The translations under genes and the position numbers were made by a program. A stretch of DNA of 64,000 nucleotides, taken from the NCBI GenBank assembly GCA_015689735.1, contig WVSP01000001.1:112001-176000 (forward strand), given 5' to 3'. The notes under the pieces are model-generated. The model was not told the DNA's origin. It saw only the letters and a list, made by a program, of their open reading frames with translations, and ran no database searches. This DNA is from Rhodobacterales bacterium LSUCC0031. GTDB lineage: Bacteria > Pseudomonadota > Alphaproteobacteria > Rhodobacterales > Rhodobacteraceae. Below are positions 49,074 to 57,611 of the stretch, in pieces (the first letter of the stretch is position 1; the number at the start of each line of letters is the position of its first letter).

Positions 49074-49883
49074 ATGGAGGCAAATGTGGATTACGATCAT
49101 GTGATGCGGGTGTTCCGCCAGGCCGCCATCGAAGCCGGAGCGCGGATCATGGAGGTCTATGGCACCGATGATTTCGCCGTGCGCGCAAAATCCGACGACA
49201 GCCCCGTAACCGAAGCCGATGAGGCGGCTGATGCTTTGATCACGGCGCGGCTACGCGCAGCCTTTCCCGACATCGTGCTGGTGACCGAGGAACAAGCCGA
49301 AAGCCATACGCAAAGCGCTGACCGCTTCATCATCGTCGATCCCTTGGATGGGACCAAGGAGTTCGTTCAGCGCCGCGGCGATTTCACGGTGAATATCGCC
49401 TTGGTCGAAAATGGCGTTCCGGTGCGCGGTGTCGTGTATGCCCCGGCCAAGGGGCGGCTTTTTTACACCCATGCCGATGGTCACGCGGTCGAAGAAAACG
49501 GCCCCTTCGATCCAGAAAGATCAGGCCCCACAACGCCGATCAGGGTCGCACAACCCGATAATGGCGCGCTTTATGTCGTGGCTTCAAAGTCGCATCGCGA
49601 TGCAGCTACCGATGCCTATATTCGCAAATATATGGTCGCTGATCTGAAAAGCGCCGGCTCCTCGCTCAAGTTTTGCCTTGTCGCGACGGGTGAGGCAGAT
49701 CTTTATCCGCGTCTGGGCCGCACCATGGAATGGGACACCGCCGCCGGTGATGCCGTTTTGCGCGGCGCGGGCGGTGAGATGCTTCGCTTTGAGGATCACC
49801 AACCCTTTAGCTATGGCAAACCGGGCTATGCCAACGGGTATTTCATCGCATGCGCCCCGGGGGTGGAGTTGCAGACACCATGA
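49074..49883 (+). CDS. cysQ: 3'(2'),5'-bisphosphate nucleotidase CysQ
   Basis: Hydrolyses 3'-phosphoadenosine 5'-phosphate (PAP), the by-product of sulfotransferases, to AMP. About 269 residues, with the metal-binding motifs of the inositol monophosphatase fold: VTEEQAE and DPLDGTKEFVQRRGDFTVNIALVENG, and near the C-terminus EWDTAAGDAVLRGAGG. The start is 49074 or the GTG at 49086, which is better spaced from GGAGG. It overlaps kdsB (ATGA), and a sulfotransferase is encoded 6 kb downstream. Confidence 0.9.
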   Translation: MEANVDYDHVMRVFRQAAIEAGARIMEVYGTDDFAVRAKSDDSPVTEADEAADALITARLRAAFPDIVLVTEEQAESHTQSADRFIIVDPLDGTKEFVQRRGDFTVNIALVENGVPVRGVVYAPAKGRLFYTHADGHAVEENGPFDPERSGPTTPIRVAQPDNGALYVVASKSHRDAATDAYIRKYMVADLKSAGSSLKFCLVATGEADLYPRLGRTMEWDTAAGDAVLRGAGGEMLRFEDHQPFSYGKPGYANGYFIACAPGVELQTP

Positions 49884-50680
49884 GCGTGATTTGTGTCATT
49901 CCGGCGCGCTATGCCTCGACCCGGTATCCCGGCAAGCCGCTTGTCACCTTGCGCGGTGCGACGGGGCAAGCCCAAAGTCTGATTGAACGCAGTTGGCGTG
50001 CCGCCTGCGCGGTGTCGGGCTTTGACGCCATCTATGTGGCGACTGATGATGATCGGATCGCTGATGCCGCGCGCAGCTTTGGCGCGGCTGTCTTGATGAC
50101 CTCGTCCGAGGCGCGCAATGGCACCGAACGCTGTGCCGAGGCGTTGGCGCAGCTTGGCGATGAGGTCGAGATGGTGGTCAATCTGCAAGGCGACGCGCCG
50201 CTGACACCGCCTTGGTTTCTCGAGGCGCTGATTGATGGTTTGCGCGGTGATCCCGATGCCGCGATCGCCACGCCGATCCTGCGGTGTGACGGCGAAACAT
50301 TGGCCGCGTTCAAGGCCGACCGTGCCGCCGGGCGTGTCGGTGGCACCACCGCTGTTGTCGATCACGCCATGCGCGGCCTTTATTTCTCGAAGGAAGTGAT
50401 CCCCTTTACCACCGCCTGTTATGCACCCGATGCGCCGACGCCGGTGTTTCATCATGTGGGCGTCTATGCCTATCGCCCCGCAGCGCTGAAAGCCTATCCA
50501 CACTGGCCGATCGGTCCGCTTGAAACGCTTGAAGGGCTGGAGCAGCTTCGCTTCCTTGAGGCTGGTCATCCGCTTTTGTGTGTCGAGGTGGCCGCGCAGG
50601 GTCGCAAATTCTGGGAGCTGAACAACCCCGAGGATGTCGCCCGGATCGAAACAATGCTGGCAGAGATGAACCTGCCGTAA
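49880..50680 (+). CDS. kdsB: 3-deoxy-manno-octulosonate cytidylyltransferase
   Basis: Activates KDO to CMP-KDO for lipopolysaccharide or capsule. The 266 residues begin VICVIPARYASTRYPGKPL and contain NLQGDAPLTPPWFLEALID and GVYAYRPAALKAYPHWPIGPLETLEGLEQLRFLEAG. The QGDAP is a common variant of the QGDEP motif. The start at 49880 overlaps the cysQ stop. It may be a capsule-linked copy (KpsU-like) rather than the lipid A one; sequence alone does not decide. Confidence 0.88.
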   Translation: MSVICVIPARYASTRYPGKPLVTLRGATGQAQSLIERSWRAACAVSGFDAIYVATDDDRIADAARSFGAAVLMTSSEARNGTERCAEALAQLGDEVEMVVNLQGDAPLTPPWFLEALIDGLRGDPDAAIATPILRCDGETLAAFKADRAAGRVGGTTAVVDHAMRGLYFSKEVIPFTTACYAPDAPTPVFHHVGVYAYRPAALKAYPHWPIGPLETLEGLEQLRFLEAGHPLLCVEVAAQGRKFWELNNPEDVARIETMLAEMNLP

Positions 50681-50822
50681 TTGGTTCAACCGGCGAAAAT
50701 TTGGCGTAAATCAGCCTGAAAGAAAATTTTGGCGATTTCCCTTTGTTCCCCTTTTCGCCATAATCATCGGTAAAAGTGATGCAAGGCGTGTGACGCTGTG
50801 TTGGTCGAGCAAGGATGAGTAC

Positions 50823-51716
50823 ATGAAAAAGCGCGTGACAAAGGCTATATTTCCGGTTGCCGGCCTTGGCACAAGGTTTCTGCCAGCGACCAAGTCGATC
50901 CCGAAAGAGATCATGACCTTGGTTGACCGCCCTCTGATCCAATATGCCATCGACGAGGCGCGCGCAGCCGGGATCAAAGATTTCATCTTTGTCACCAGCC
51001 GGGGCAAATCCGCGCTTGAAGATTATTTCGACAACGCCCCCGAGCTTGAGAACCAGCTTCGCAAAAAGGGTAAGACCGACCTGCTTGAGGCACTCAAGAC
51101 CACCAATATGGAATCGGGCGCCATCGCCTATATCCGCCAACACCGCGCCATGGGTCTGGGCCACGCGGTCTGGTGCGCGCGGCGACTTTTGGGCAACGAG
51201 CCTTTTGCCGTGATCTTGCCCGATGACGTCATCGCCGCAGAAACCCCCTGTCTGCAACAGATGGTCGAGGCGCATGCCGAGATTGGTGGCAACATGGTCG
51301 CCGCCATGGAAGTGCCGTCGGCCAAAACCTCGGCTTATGGTGTGCTCGACATCAAGGAGGATATGGGGTCGGTCGTTGCGGTCAAAGGCATGGTCGAAAA
51401 GCCCGAGGCCGGGACAGCGCCGTCGAACCTTGCCGTGATTGGCCGCTATATCCTGACCCCTGCGATCATGGACAATCTCAACAAGATTAAAACCGGCGCC
51501 GGCGGCGAGGTGCAGCTGACGGATGCAATCGCCCAAGAGATCGTAAATTCTGACAATGTTTATGGCTTCCGTTTCCGTGGGCAGCGTTTTGATTGCGGCT
51601 CAAAGGCCGGGTTCTTGCAAGCGACCGTGGCATTTGCGTTGGGCCGTGACGATCTGCGCGATGAATTCAACGCCTATCTGGGCGATCTGATGGCCGCACG
51701 CAGCGCCGCCCAATAG
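50823..51716 (+). CDS. galU: UTP-glucose-1-phosphate uridylyltransferase
   Basis: Makes UDP-glucose, a sugar donor for surface polysaccharides. The 297 residues start KRVTKAIFPVAGLGTRFLPATKSIPKEIMTLVDRPLIQYAIDEA, which contains the nucleotide-binding GLGTRFLP. VRLPDDV-like ILPDDVIAAETPCL and VEKPEAG follow. The ATG at 50823 has AGGATG upstream. The 142-bp leader contains two imperfect direct repeats, GAAAATTTGGCG (50695) and GAAAATTTTGGCG (50722), of unknown meaning. Confidence 0.94.
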   Translation: MKKRVTKAIFPVAGLGTRFLPATKSIPKEIMTLVDRPLIQYAIDEARAAGIKDFIFVTSRGKSALEDYFDNAPELENQLRKKGKTDLLEALKTTNMESGAIAYIRQHRAMGLGHAVWCARRLLGNEPFAVILPDDVIAAETPCLQQMVEAHAEIGGNMVAAMEVPSAKTSAYGVLDIKEDMGSVVAVKGMVEKPEAGTAPSNLAVIGRYILTPAIMDNLNKIKTGAGGEVQLTDAIAQEIVNSDNVYGFRFRGQRFDCGSKAGFLQATVAFALGRDDLRDEFNAYLGDLMAARSAAQ

Positions 51717-51733
51717 GCCGCTTGCCGCCACCC

Positions 51734-52780
51734 ATGGCCATGTCGATCTTCGCGACACTTGCGGCGCAAACACCGCCGATCCGTCGTTCGCCGTTCTTTG
51801 ACTATCGTATGCGATGGAAGCGGCGGCGTCTGATCTGGCGTGCGCTGCGCCGCCGCCACGACATCAGCCGCGTCAAGGTGAATGAAGGGGCGATTGCCGC
51901 CGCCCCGTTGCTTGGATTTTCGACGATCAGAAACGAGATCGAAAGGCTTCCCTTCTTCCTTGATCATCATCGCACCTTGGGCGTTGGGCATTTCTTGATC
52001 GTAGATAATGACAGTACCGATGGCAGCGCCGACTATCTTGCTGCGCAACCCGATGTTTCGCTGTGGCGCGCGCATGCTTCTTACAAGGCGGCGCGGTTCG
52101 GGGTCGATTGGCTGATGTGCCTCAAGTTCAAGTTCGGGCCGGGAAAATGGTGCCTGACGCTTGATGCCGACGAGGCGTTGATCCTGCCCGGTGGGCGCGG
52201 CCTAGGGCCGCTTGTCGCGCATCTTGCGGCGACGGGTCGGTCAAGTTTCGGGGCCATCATGCTTGACGCCTACCCCAAGGGGCCGATCAACATCGGCAAT
52301 GTTCAGCCGGGCGAGAACCCTTTTGATCATTTGTGCTGGTTCGATGCCGAAGGCTATCGCGTCCAGCGTCACAAGGTGTTTGACAATCTTTGGGTGCAAG
52401 GCGGCGTGCGCGATCGCATGTTTTTTCGCGACGAACCTTCGCGCGCGCCCACGCTCAACAAGACACCTTTGGTGCTTTGGCGACGTGGCTATACCTATGT
52501 CACCTCGACCCACCAGATGTTGCCACGCCACCTGAACCATGTCTTTGACACCGGTGCGCCCACAGGTGTGTTGCTCCATAGTAAGTTCCTGCCACAGATC
52601 GCCGCCAAATCCGCCGAGGAGTTGGCGCGCCGCCAGCATTTCGAAAACAGCACCCTCTATGAGGACTATCATCGCAGCTTGATCGCCGGTCCAACGCTTT
52701 GGCATCCCCAAGCCCAACGTTACGAAGGCCCGACACAGCTGGAACGGCTGGGCCTGATGTCAGCGGGGGATTGGCAATAA
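51734..52780 (+). CDS. Glycosyltransferase family 2-like protein (first of a tandem pair)
   Basis: About 348 residues. From residue 60 it shows the pattern of the family-2-like glycosyltransferases: FSTIRNEIERLPFFLDHHRTLGVGHFLIVDNDSTDGSADYL, a DXD-like metal motif in LTLDADEALILPG, and a conserved AYPKGPIN segment. The donor and acceptor are unknown. It starts close behind galU; the exact ATG (51734 or 51740) is uncertain and has no good ribosome binding site. The next gene is its paralogue. Confidence 0.78.
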   Translation: MAMSIFATLAAQTPPIRRSPFFDYRMRWKRRRLIWRALRRRHDISRVKVNEGAIAAAPLLGFSTIRNEIERLPFFLDHHRTLGVGHFLIVDNDSTDGSADYLAAQPDVSLWRAHASYKAARFGVDWLMCLKFKFGPGKWCLTLDADEALILPGGRGLGPLVAHLAATGRSSFGAIMLDAYPKGPINIGNVQPGENPFDHLCWFDAEGYRVQRHKVFDNLWVQGGVRDRMFFRDEPSRAPTLNKTPLVLWRRGYTYVTSTHQMLPRHLNHVFDTGAPTGVLLHSKFLPQIAAKSAEELARRQHFENSTLYEDYHRSLIAGPTLWHPQAQRYEGPTQLERLGLMSAGDWQ

Positions 52781-52914
52781 AGCGTGCCTGACATCACAGC
52801 CCCCCTTTCAATCTGGGCAAGTTATGCCTTAAACTTTCGGGATATGCGTTATCTTAATGAACGCGGCTTAGCGTAAAGCGTGGATCCGGCTTTTCGGAGC
52901 AGTAGGTGTAGGTT

Positions 52915-53925
52915 TTGGGTATCTTGCAATCACTTCGATTGCGCCTCCGGCGGCAGCGTTGCCATGCGCGGGCTTGGCGCAAATCGCGTGAATTGCGCCC
53001 AGTCAAGGACCGTACAAAACAGATTCATCGTGGTGATATCTTGGTATTCTGCACCTTCCGCAACGAGGGGGTGCGCCTTCCCTTTTTCCTCAAATACTAC
53101 CGCGATCTTGGGGTCGATCATTTCATTATGGTCGATAACGACAGCAGCGATGGTGGCCGTGACTATCTTGCTGGTCAGCCCGATGTTTCGCTTTGGACAA
53201 CCGCGCATAGCTACAAGGCGGCGCGCTATGGCTTGGACTGGCTGACCTATCTGCAACGCAGATATGGGCATGGCCATTGGACCCTTGTCGTCGATCCTGA
53301 TGAGTTCTTTGTCTTTCCCTATTGCGACACACGCCCTATCCGAGCGCTGACCGATTGGCTGGATGCCAGCGCCATTCGATCCTTTGGTGCAATGCTGCTT
53401 GATATGTACCCCAAGGGGCCGATCAGTGCGCAACCCTACGCAGCTGGAACCGATCCTTTCCAGATCGCCTGTTGGTTTGATCCGGGTAACTACACCATCA
53501 CGCGCAACTGGCAGTATGGCAATCTCTGGATCCAGGGTGGGCCGCGGGCGCGCACCTTCTTTGCCGATACACCGGCCAAGGCCCCGGCGCTGAACAAAAT
53601 CCCGCTGGTCAAGTGGCACCGCCGCTATGCCTATATCAGTTCGACCCATATGTTGCTGCCACGCGGGCTCAACCGTGTGTATGAGGAATGGGGCGGCGAA
53701 AAAACCTCGGGCATATTGCTGCATGCAAAGTTTCTCGACACCTTCAGTGCCAAGGCAGCAGAAGAGCTTGAGCGCGGCCAACATTATGCCGCCTCGGCCG
53801 AGTATCGAGCCTATCATGAAGGGCTGAACAGCAATCCTGATTTTTGGAGCAAATGGTCCGAGCGTTACATCAACTGGCGCCAACTTGAGATTTTGGGGCT
53901 GATGTCCAAGGGAAACTGGGCATGA
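52915..53925 (+). CDS. Glycosyltransferase family 2-like protein (second of a tandem pair)
   Basis: 336 residues, clearly paralogous to the preceding product: FCTFRNEGVRLPFFLKYYRDLGVDHFIMVDNDSSDGGRDYLAGQPDVSLW, the metal motif VVDPDEFFVFP and DMYPKGPIS. The two end alike (LEILGLMSKGNWA here, LERLGLMSAGDWQ before). No ATG is available near the N-terminus: the frame opens with TTG at 52915, or TTG at 52924, so the start is uncertain. About 130 bp of gene-free DNA separate it from the first copy. Its stop overlaps the next gene (ATGA). Confidence 0.77.
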   Translation: MGILQSLRLRLRRQRCHARAWRKSRELRPVKDRTKQIHRGDILVFCTFRNEGVRLPFFLKYYRDLGVDHFIMVDNDSSDGGRDYLAGQPDVSLWTTAHSYKAARYGLDWLTYLQRRYGHGHWTLVVDPDEFFVFPYCDTRPIRALTDWLDASAIRSFGAMLLDMYPKGPISAQPYAAGTDPFQIACWFDPGNYTITRNWQYGNLWIQGGPRARTFFADTPAKAPALNKIPLVKWHRRYAYISSTHMLLPRGLNRVYEEWGGEKTSGILLHAKFLDTFSAKAAEELERGQHYAASAEYRAYHEGLNSNPDFWSKWSERYINWRQLEILGLMSKGNWA

Positions 53926-55622
53926 GCAGCTTGGGCTTCATCATGTTGTGCCACACCTCGCTGCACCGCGCCGCACAGGTCGCGCGCCATTGGGCCGAGC
54001 GCGATTGCCCGGTGGTGATCCATATCGACAGGCAGGTCTCGCGCAAGCGCTACGAGGAATTTCGCCGCGAATTGGCCGATCTGGACAATGTGCGTTTTTC
54101 GCAGCGTCTTCGCTGTGAATGGGGGACGTGGTCGCTGGTGCAGGCCTCGCAAACCGCGGCGGCGCTTTTGTTGGACGAGTTTCCGTCTGTGCGGCATGTC
54201 TATTTGGTCTCTGGCTCATGCCTGCCGCTCCGCCCGGTGGATGAGTTACGCGATTATCTTGCCGCGCGGCCCATGACCGATTTCATCGAAAGCGTCACGC
54301 TTCGTGATGTTGATTGGACGGTCAGCGGCCTCAATGATGAACGCTTCAAGCTGCGCTTCCCGTTCTCGTGGAAGCGGCACCGCTGGTTGTTTGACGCCTA
54401 TGTTGATGTGCAGCGTAAAGTGGCATTTCGCCGCAAACTTCCTCAAGGGATCACGCCGCATCTGGGTAGCCAATGGTGGTGCCTGACGCGGCAGACCTTG
54501 ACCGCGATCTTGCAAGACCCACGGCGACACGAGTTTGAGCGATTCTTCCGCCTCGTCTGGATCCCGGATGAAAGTTATTATCAAACCCTGGCCCGCAATT
54601 ATGCGCGCTATATCGAAAGTCGCTCGCTGACACTGTCCAAGTTTGATTTTCAGGGCAAGCCGCATGTGTTCTATGATGATCACCTGCATTTGCTGCGTCG
54701 ATCGGATTGCTTTGTGGCGCGCAAGATCTGGCCAAGGGCGAACCGGCTTTACACCACCTTCCTGACCGATGACGCAGCGGGTACCCGTATGGCAGAACCC
54801 GCGCCCGGCAAGATCGACCGTGTCTTTTCGCGCACGCTTGAGCGACGAACACGCGGTCGCCCAGGGCTATATATGCACAGCCGCTTTCCATATCCCGATT
54901 GGGAAAATGGCAAGACCGCCGCGCCTTATTCCGTGTTTCATGGCTTCAACACGCTGTTTGTCGATTTCGAAAGCTGGTTAACGCGTCGGCTCGGCTCGGT
55001 GGTGCATGGCAATATCTTCGATCCCCGTCGCGCCCGTTTTGTCGGTGATGCAACAATTTACGCGGGTTGCTTGTCGGCGAACGCGACCATGCGCGACTAT
55101 AACCCCGAGCATTTCCTGACCAACATGATCTGGAATACCCGCGGTGAGCGGCAAACATTCATGTTCGGTCCGCGCGACAGCCAAAGGATCGGCGCCTTTA
55201 TGGCGTCCGACAGCAATGCGCAAATTTCGGTCATTACTGGCGCTTGGGCGGTACCGCTTTACCTTTCCAATCGAAATTTCGCGGAAATTCGGACTGAGGC
55301 CGCGGTTTTGCAGCGTCGCGAGATCGATTTCGTCAACGTATTACGCCATGTGAAGGCACGCGCCGATATCCGCATCTGGAGTTTGGCGGAATTCATCGAC
55401 GAACCGATGGAGCATCTGCAAAGCATCCTTGACGCAACCGAAGGGGCCACCGTTCAGCGCCTGACCGAAGCGCCGCGCATGGCTGATCTTTCGGGCTTTG
55501 CCGCCTTTTTGCAATCACTCAAGAACCAAGGGATGAACCCCGTGACGGTGGGTGATTTCCCACAAGTGGGGCCAGCGCATCGTCCGCCGGGTGACCGCAA
55601 CCGTCCCTATCTGGTGAATTGA
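53922..55622 (+). CDS. GT14-type (core-2/I-branching-like) glycosyltransferase with long C-terminal domain
   Basis: 566 residues. The N-terminal ~300 residues match the core-2/I-branching N-acetylglucosaminyltransferase family (GFIMLCHTSLHRAAQVARHW, VVIHIDRQ, VYLVSGSCLPLRPVDELRDYL, WWCLTRQTL, PDESYYQTL); xylosyltransferases belong to the same family. The C-terminal ~260 residues, from about RFPYPDW, form a separate region I know only as a domain of unknown function in roseobacter homologues. It is coupled to the preceding glycosyltransferase by an ATGA overlap and followed 3 bp later by the sulfotransferase. Confidence 0.75.
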   Translation: MSSLGFIMLCHTSLHRAAQVARHWAERDCPVVIHIDRQVSRKRYEEFRRELADLDNVRFSQRLRCEWGTWSLVQASQTAAALLLDEFPSVRHVYLVSGSCLPLRPVDELRDYLAARPMTDFIESVTLRDVDWTVSGLNDERFKLRFPFSWKRHRWLFDAYVDVQRKVAFRRKLPQGITPHLGSQWWCLTRQTLTAILQDPRRHEFERFFRLVWIPDESYYQTLARNYARYIESRSLTLSKFDFQGKPHVFYDDHLHLLRRSDCFVARKIWPRANRLYTTFLTDDAAGTRMAEPAPGKIDRVFSRTLERRTRGRPGLYMHSRFPYPDWENGKTAAPYSVFHGFNTLFVDFESWLTRRLGSVVHGNIFDPRRARFVGDATIYAGCLSANATMRDYNPEHFLTNMIWNTRGERQTFMFGPRDSQRIGAFMASDSNAQISVITGAWAVPLYLSNRNFAEIRTEAAVLQRREIDFVNVLRHVKARADIRIWSLAEFIDEPMEHLQSILDATEGATVQRLTEAPRMADLSGFAAFLQSLKNQGMNPVTVGDFPQVGPAHRPPGDRNRPYLVN

Positions 55623-55625
55623 TCC

Positions 55626-57062
55626 ATGGCCACCCGCCGTTTCGACTCCTTTGTCTTGTTTGCAGAAATGCGAACGGGCTCAAACCATCTCGAGGAGAGC
55701 CTCAATACCTTGCCTGATGTGGTCTGCCACGGAGAGGTCTTTAATCCTGTCTTTCTTGGCCAACATAACCGTTTCGAGTTGTTTGGCTTCGACATGGCCC
55801 GCCGCGAGGCCGATCCCTTCGGTCTATTGGAGGCTATCATGGCCCAATCCGACGGGTTGCCAGGATTTCGGCTCTTCCATGACCATGATGCACGGGTCAT
55901 CGAACGGGTCTTGCCCGATCCACGGATCGCCAAGATCGTTCTGACCCGCAACCCGCTCGATAGCTATGTCAGCCGTAAGATCGCGAGCGAAACGGGACAA
56001 TGGCGGCTGACCGATGCAAGGCACCAGAAAACCGCGCGCATCCGCTTTGATGCGGATGAATTCGCCGCTCAGATTGCCCAGCAAACCGCATTTCAGGCCC
56101 AGCTTCAGCGTGGGTTGCAGTTGACCGGGCAAGCGGCCTTTCATCTGCGCTACGAAGACATCAATGATGCTGCCGTTCTCAATGGGCTTGCAACCTTCTT
56201 GGGCTCACAAGGCCAGATCGCCGCAACACCCAGTCGATTGAAGAAGCAAAATCCCGATGACCTGTCGCAAAAGGTCGAAAACTACGACGAGATGTTGATC
56301 GCCCTGCGCGACCTTGATCGATTTGGCCTGTCGCATATACCTGAGTTCGAGCCGCAGCGCCCGGCCGGGGTGCCGGGTTTTGTCGCCCATCCTAAGGCCG
56401 GGCTATTGTTCTTGCCGATTACAGCCGCCCCTACAGATCCCGTGTTGGATTGGATGGGCGCAATTGATGGCGTCGGGCGCGATGCGCTGCTGCGCAAGAT
56501 GACCCAAAAAGACCTGCGCCAATGGATGAAAGACCATCATGGCTATCGGAGCTTTACGGTCCTGCGACACCCGGTTGCGCGAGCTTATCAAAGCTTTTGC
56601 CAACATATCTTGCCGGCAGATCAGCCAAATTACGAAGACCTGCGCCGAATTTTGCGCAATCGCTATCAACTTCCCATCCCAGCCAAGACCCCCGGCCCGC
56701 GTTGGACCGAAGCACAGCAAAAAGCGGCCTTCTTGGCCTTTCTTGGGTTCCTCAAGCCCAATCTTGCGGGTCAAACCAGCATGCGGATCGATACAGCTTG
56801 GGCAACACAATCGGCGATCCTGCAAGGCATGGCCAATGTCACCATCCCGCATCGTTTGATCCGCGAAGAGACGATGCAAACAGCGCTTGCAGATCTTGCG
56901 CGCGAGGTTGGGGTCATTGATCCGCCCCAAATCACCGGCGCGGTTTATCACCACCGCATCGCGCTTGATGCGATTTATGATCACAGGATCGAAAAGGCCG
57001 CCTATGACGCCTATCGGCGCGACTATCTCAATCTGGGCTTTTCGTCTTGGGCAAGCGGCTGA
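55626..57062 (+). CDS. Sulfotransferase with two sulfotransferase-like halves
   Basis: 478 residues. The N-terminal half has a 5'-phosphosulfate loop (VLFAEMRTGSNHLEESL, residues 10-26) and a 3'-phosphate motif (IVLTRNPLDSYVSRKIA, residues 104-120), as in NodH/Stf0-type enzymes that move sulfate from PAPS to sugars. The C-terminal half repeats a 3'-phosphate-like motif (TVLRHPVARAYQSF, residues 311-324), but its expected loop region (GFVAHPKAGLLFLPI) is degenerate. A sulfated surface polysaccharide is the likely product. It is last in the galU-led run and converges on ptsN. Confidence 0.75.
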   Translation: MATRRFDSFVLFAEMRTGSNHLEESLNTLPDVVCHGEVFNPVFLGQHNRFELFGFDMARREADPFGLLEAIMAQSDGLPGFRLFHDHDARVIERVLPDPRIAKIVLTRNPLDSYVSRKIASETGQWRLTDARHQKTARIRFDADEFAAQIAQQTAFQAQLQRGLQLTGQAAFHLRYEDINDAAVLNGLATFLGSQGQIAATPSRLKKQNPDDLSQKVENYDEMLIALRDLDRFGLSHIPEFEPQRPAGVPGFVAHPKAGLLFLPITAAPTDPVLDWMGAIDGVGRDALLRKMTQKDLRQWMKDHHGYRSFTVLRHPVARAYQSFCQHILPADQPNYEDLRRILRNRYQLPIPAKTPGPRWTEAQQKAAFLAFLGFLKPNLAGQTSMRIDTAWATQSAILQGMANVTIPHRLIREETMQTALADLAREVGVIDPPQITGAVYHHRIALDAIYDHRIEKAAYDAYRRDYLNLGFSSWASG

Positions 57063-57074
57063 CCGCCAGAGGGA

Positions 57075-57539
57075 TCAAGCCGCTTTCGTGCTGGTATATT
57101 CGGTCAAGACCGTGTGCAGCGTCGCCGCGTCATGATTGGCGCGCAGCTTGGCGCGCAGGCCAGAATCGCGCAAGGTGCGCGACACCAGCGCCAAAGCCTT
57201 CAGGTGATCGACACCGGTATCGGCCGGGGCAAAGAGTGCAAAGACCAGATCGACAGGTTGCTTGTCTGCGGCATCGAAATCGACGGGCTTTTCCAATCGC
57301 AAGAACGCGCCATGCACCTCGGTCAACTCAGGCAGTCGCGCATGGGGCAAGGCCACCCCATGGCCCACAGCTGTCGGCCCAAGGCTTTCGCGTTCTTGAA
57401 GTGCGTCGAAAATCTGGCTCTCTGGTAGGTCGATCAGATCATGTGCCATAGCCGCAATCGCCTGCATCAGGCGCTTTTTACTGCTGACATCGGTCAAAAC
57501 CTTTACCGCCCGCGGCTTTAGAAGCGACGACAAATCCAT
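57075..57539 (-). CDS. ptsN: Nitrogen PTS EIIA protein PtsN
   Basis: A regulatory phosphotransfer protein of the nitrogen PTS. The 154 residues carry the phosphorylated histidine in VGHGVALPHARLPEL and the EIIA pattern MDLSSLLKPRAVKVLTDVSSKKRLMQAI. It lies downstream of hpf on the same strand, the usual alphaproteobacterial order, with a strong hairpin between them. Confidence 0.93.
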   Translation of the reverse strand: MDLSSLLKPRAVKVLTDVSSKKRLMQAIAAMAHDLIDLPESQIFDALQERESLGPTAVGHGVALPHARLPELTEVHGAFLRLEKPVDFDAADKQPVDLVFALFAPADTGVDHLKALALVSRTLRDSGLRAKLRANHDAATLHTVLTEYTSTKAA

Positions 57540-57576
57540 CTCGTACCCCGTGATGATCCCATGCCGGGATCTGTTT

Positions 57577-57605
57577 CGCGCACCGCAGCAAGGGCGCGGT
57601 GCGCG
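57577..57605. other. Hairpin between hpf and ptsN
   Basis: A perfect 10-bp stem, CGCGCACCGC (57577-57586) with GCGGTGCGCG (57596-57605). TTTT follows on the + strand, so it would terminate + strand transcription, perhaps read-through from the sulfotransferase gene. On the - strand it lacks a T run and may only attenuate hpf-ptsN. Confidence 0.5.
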
Positions 57606-57611
57606 TTTTGA

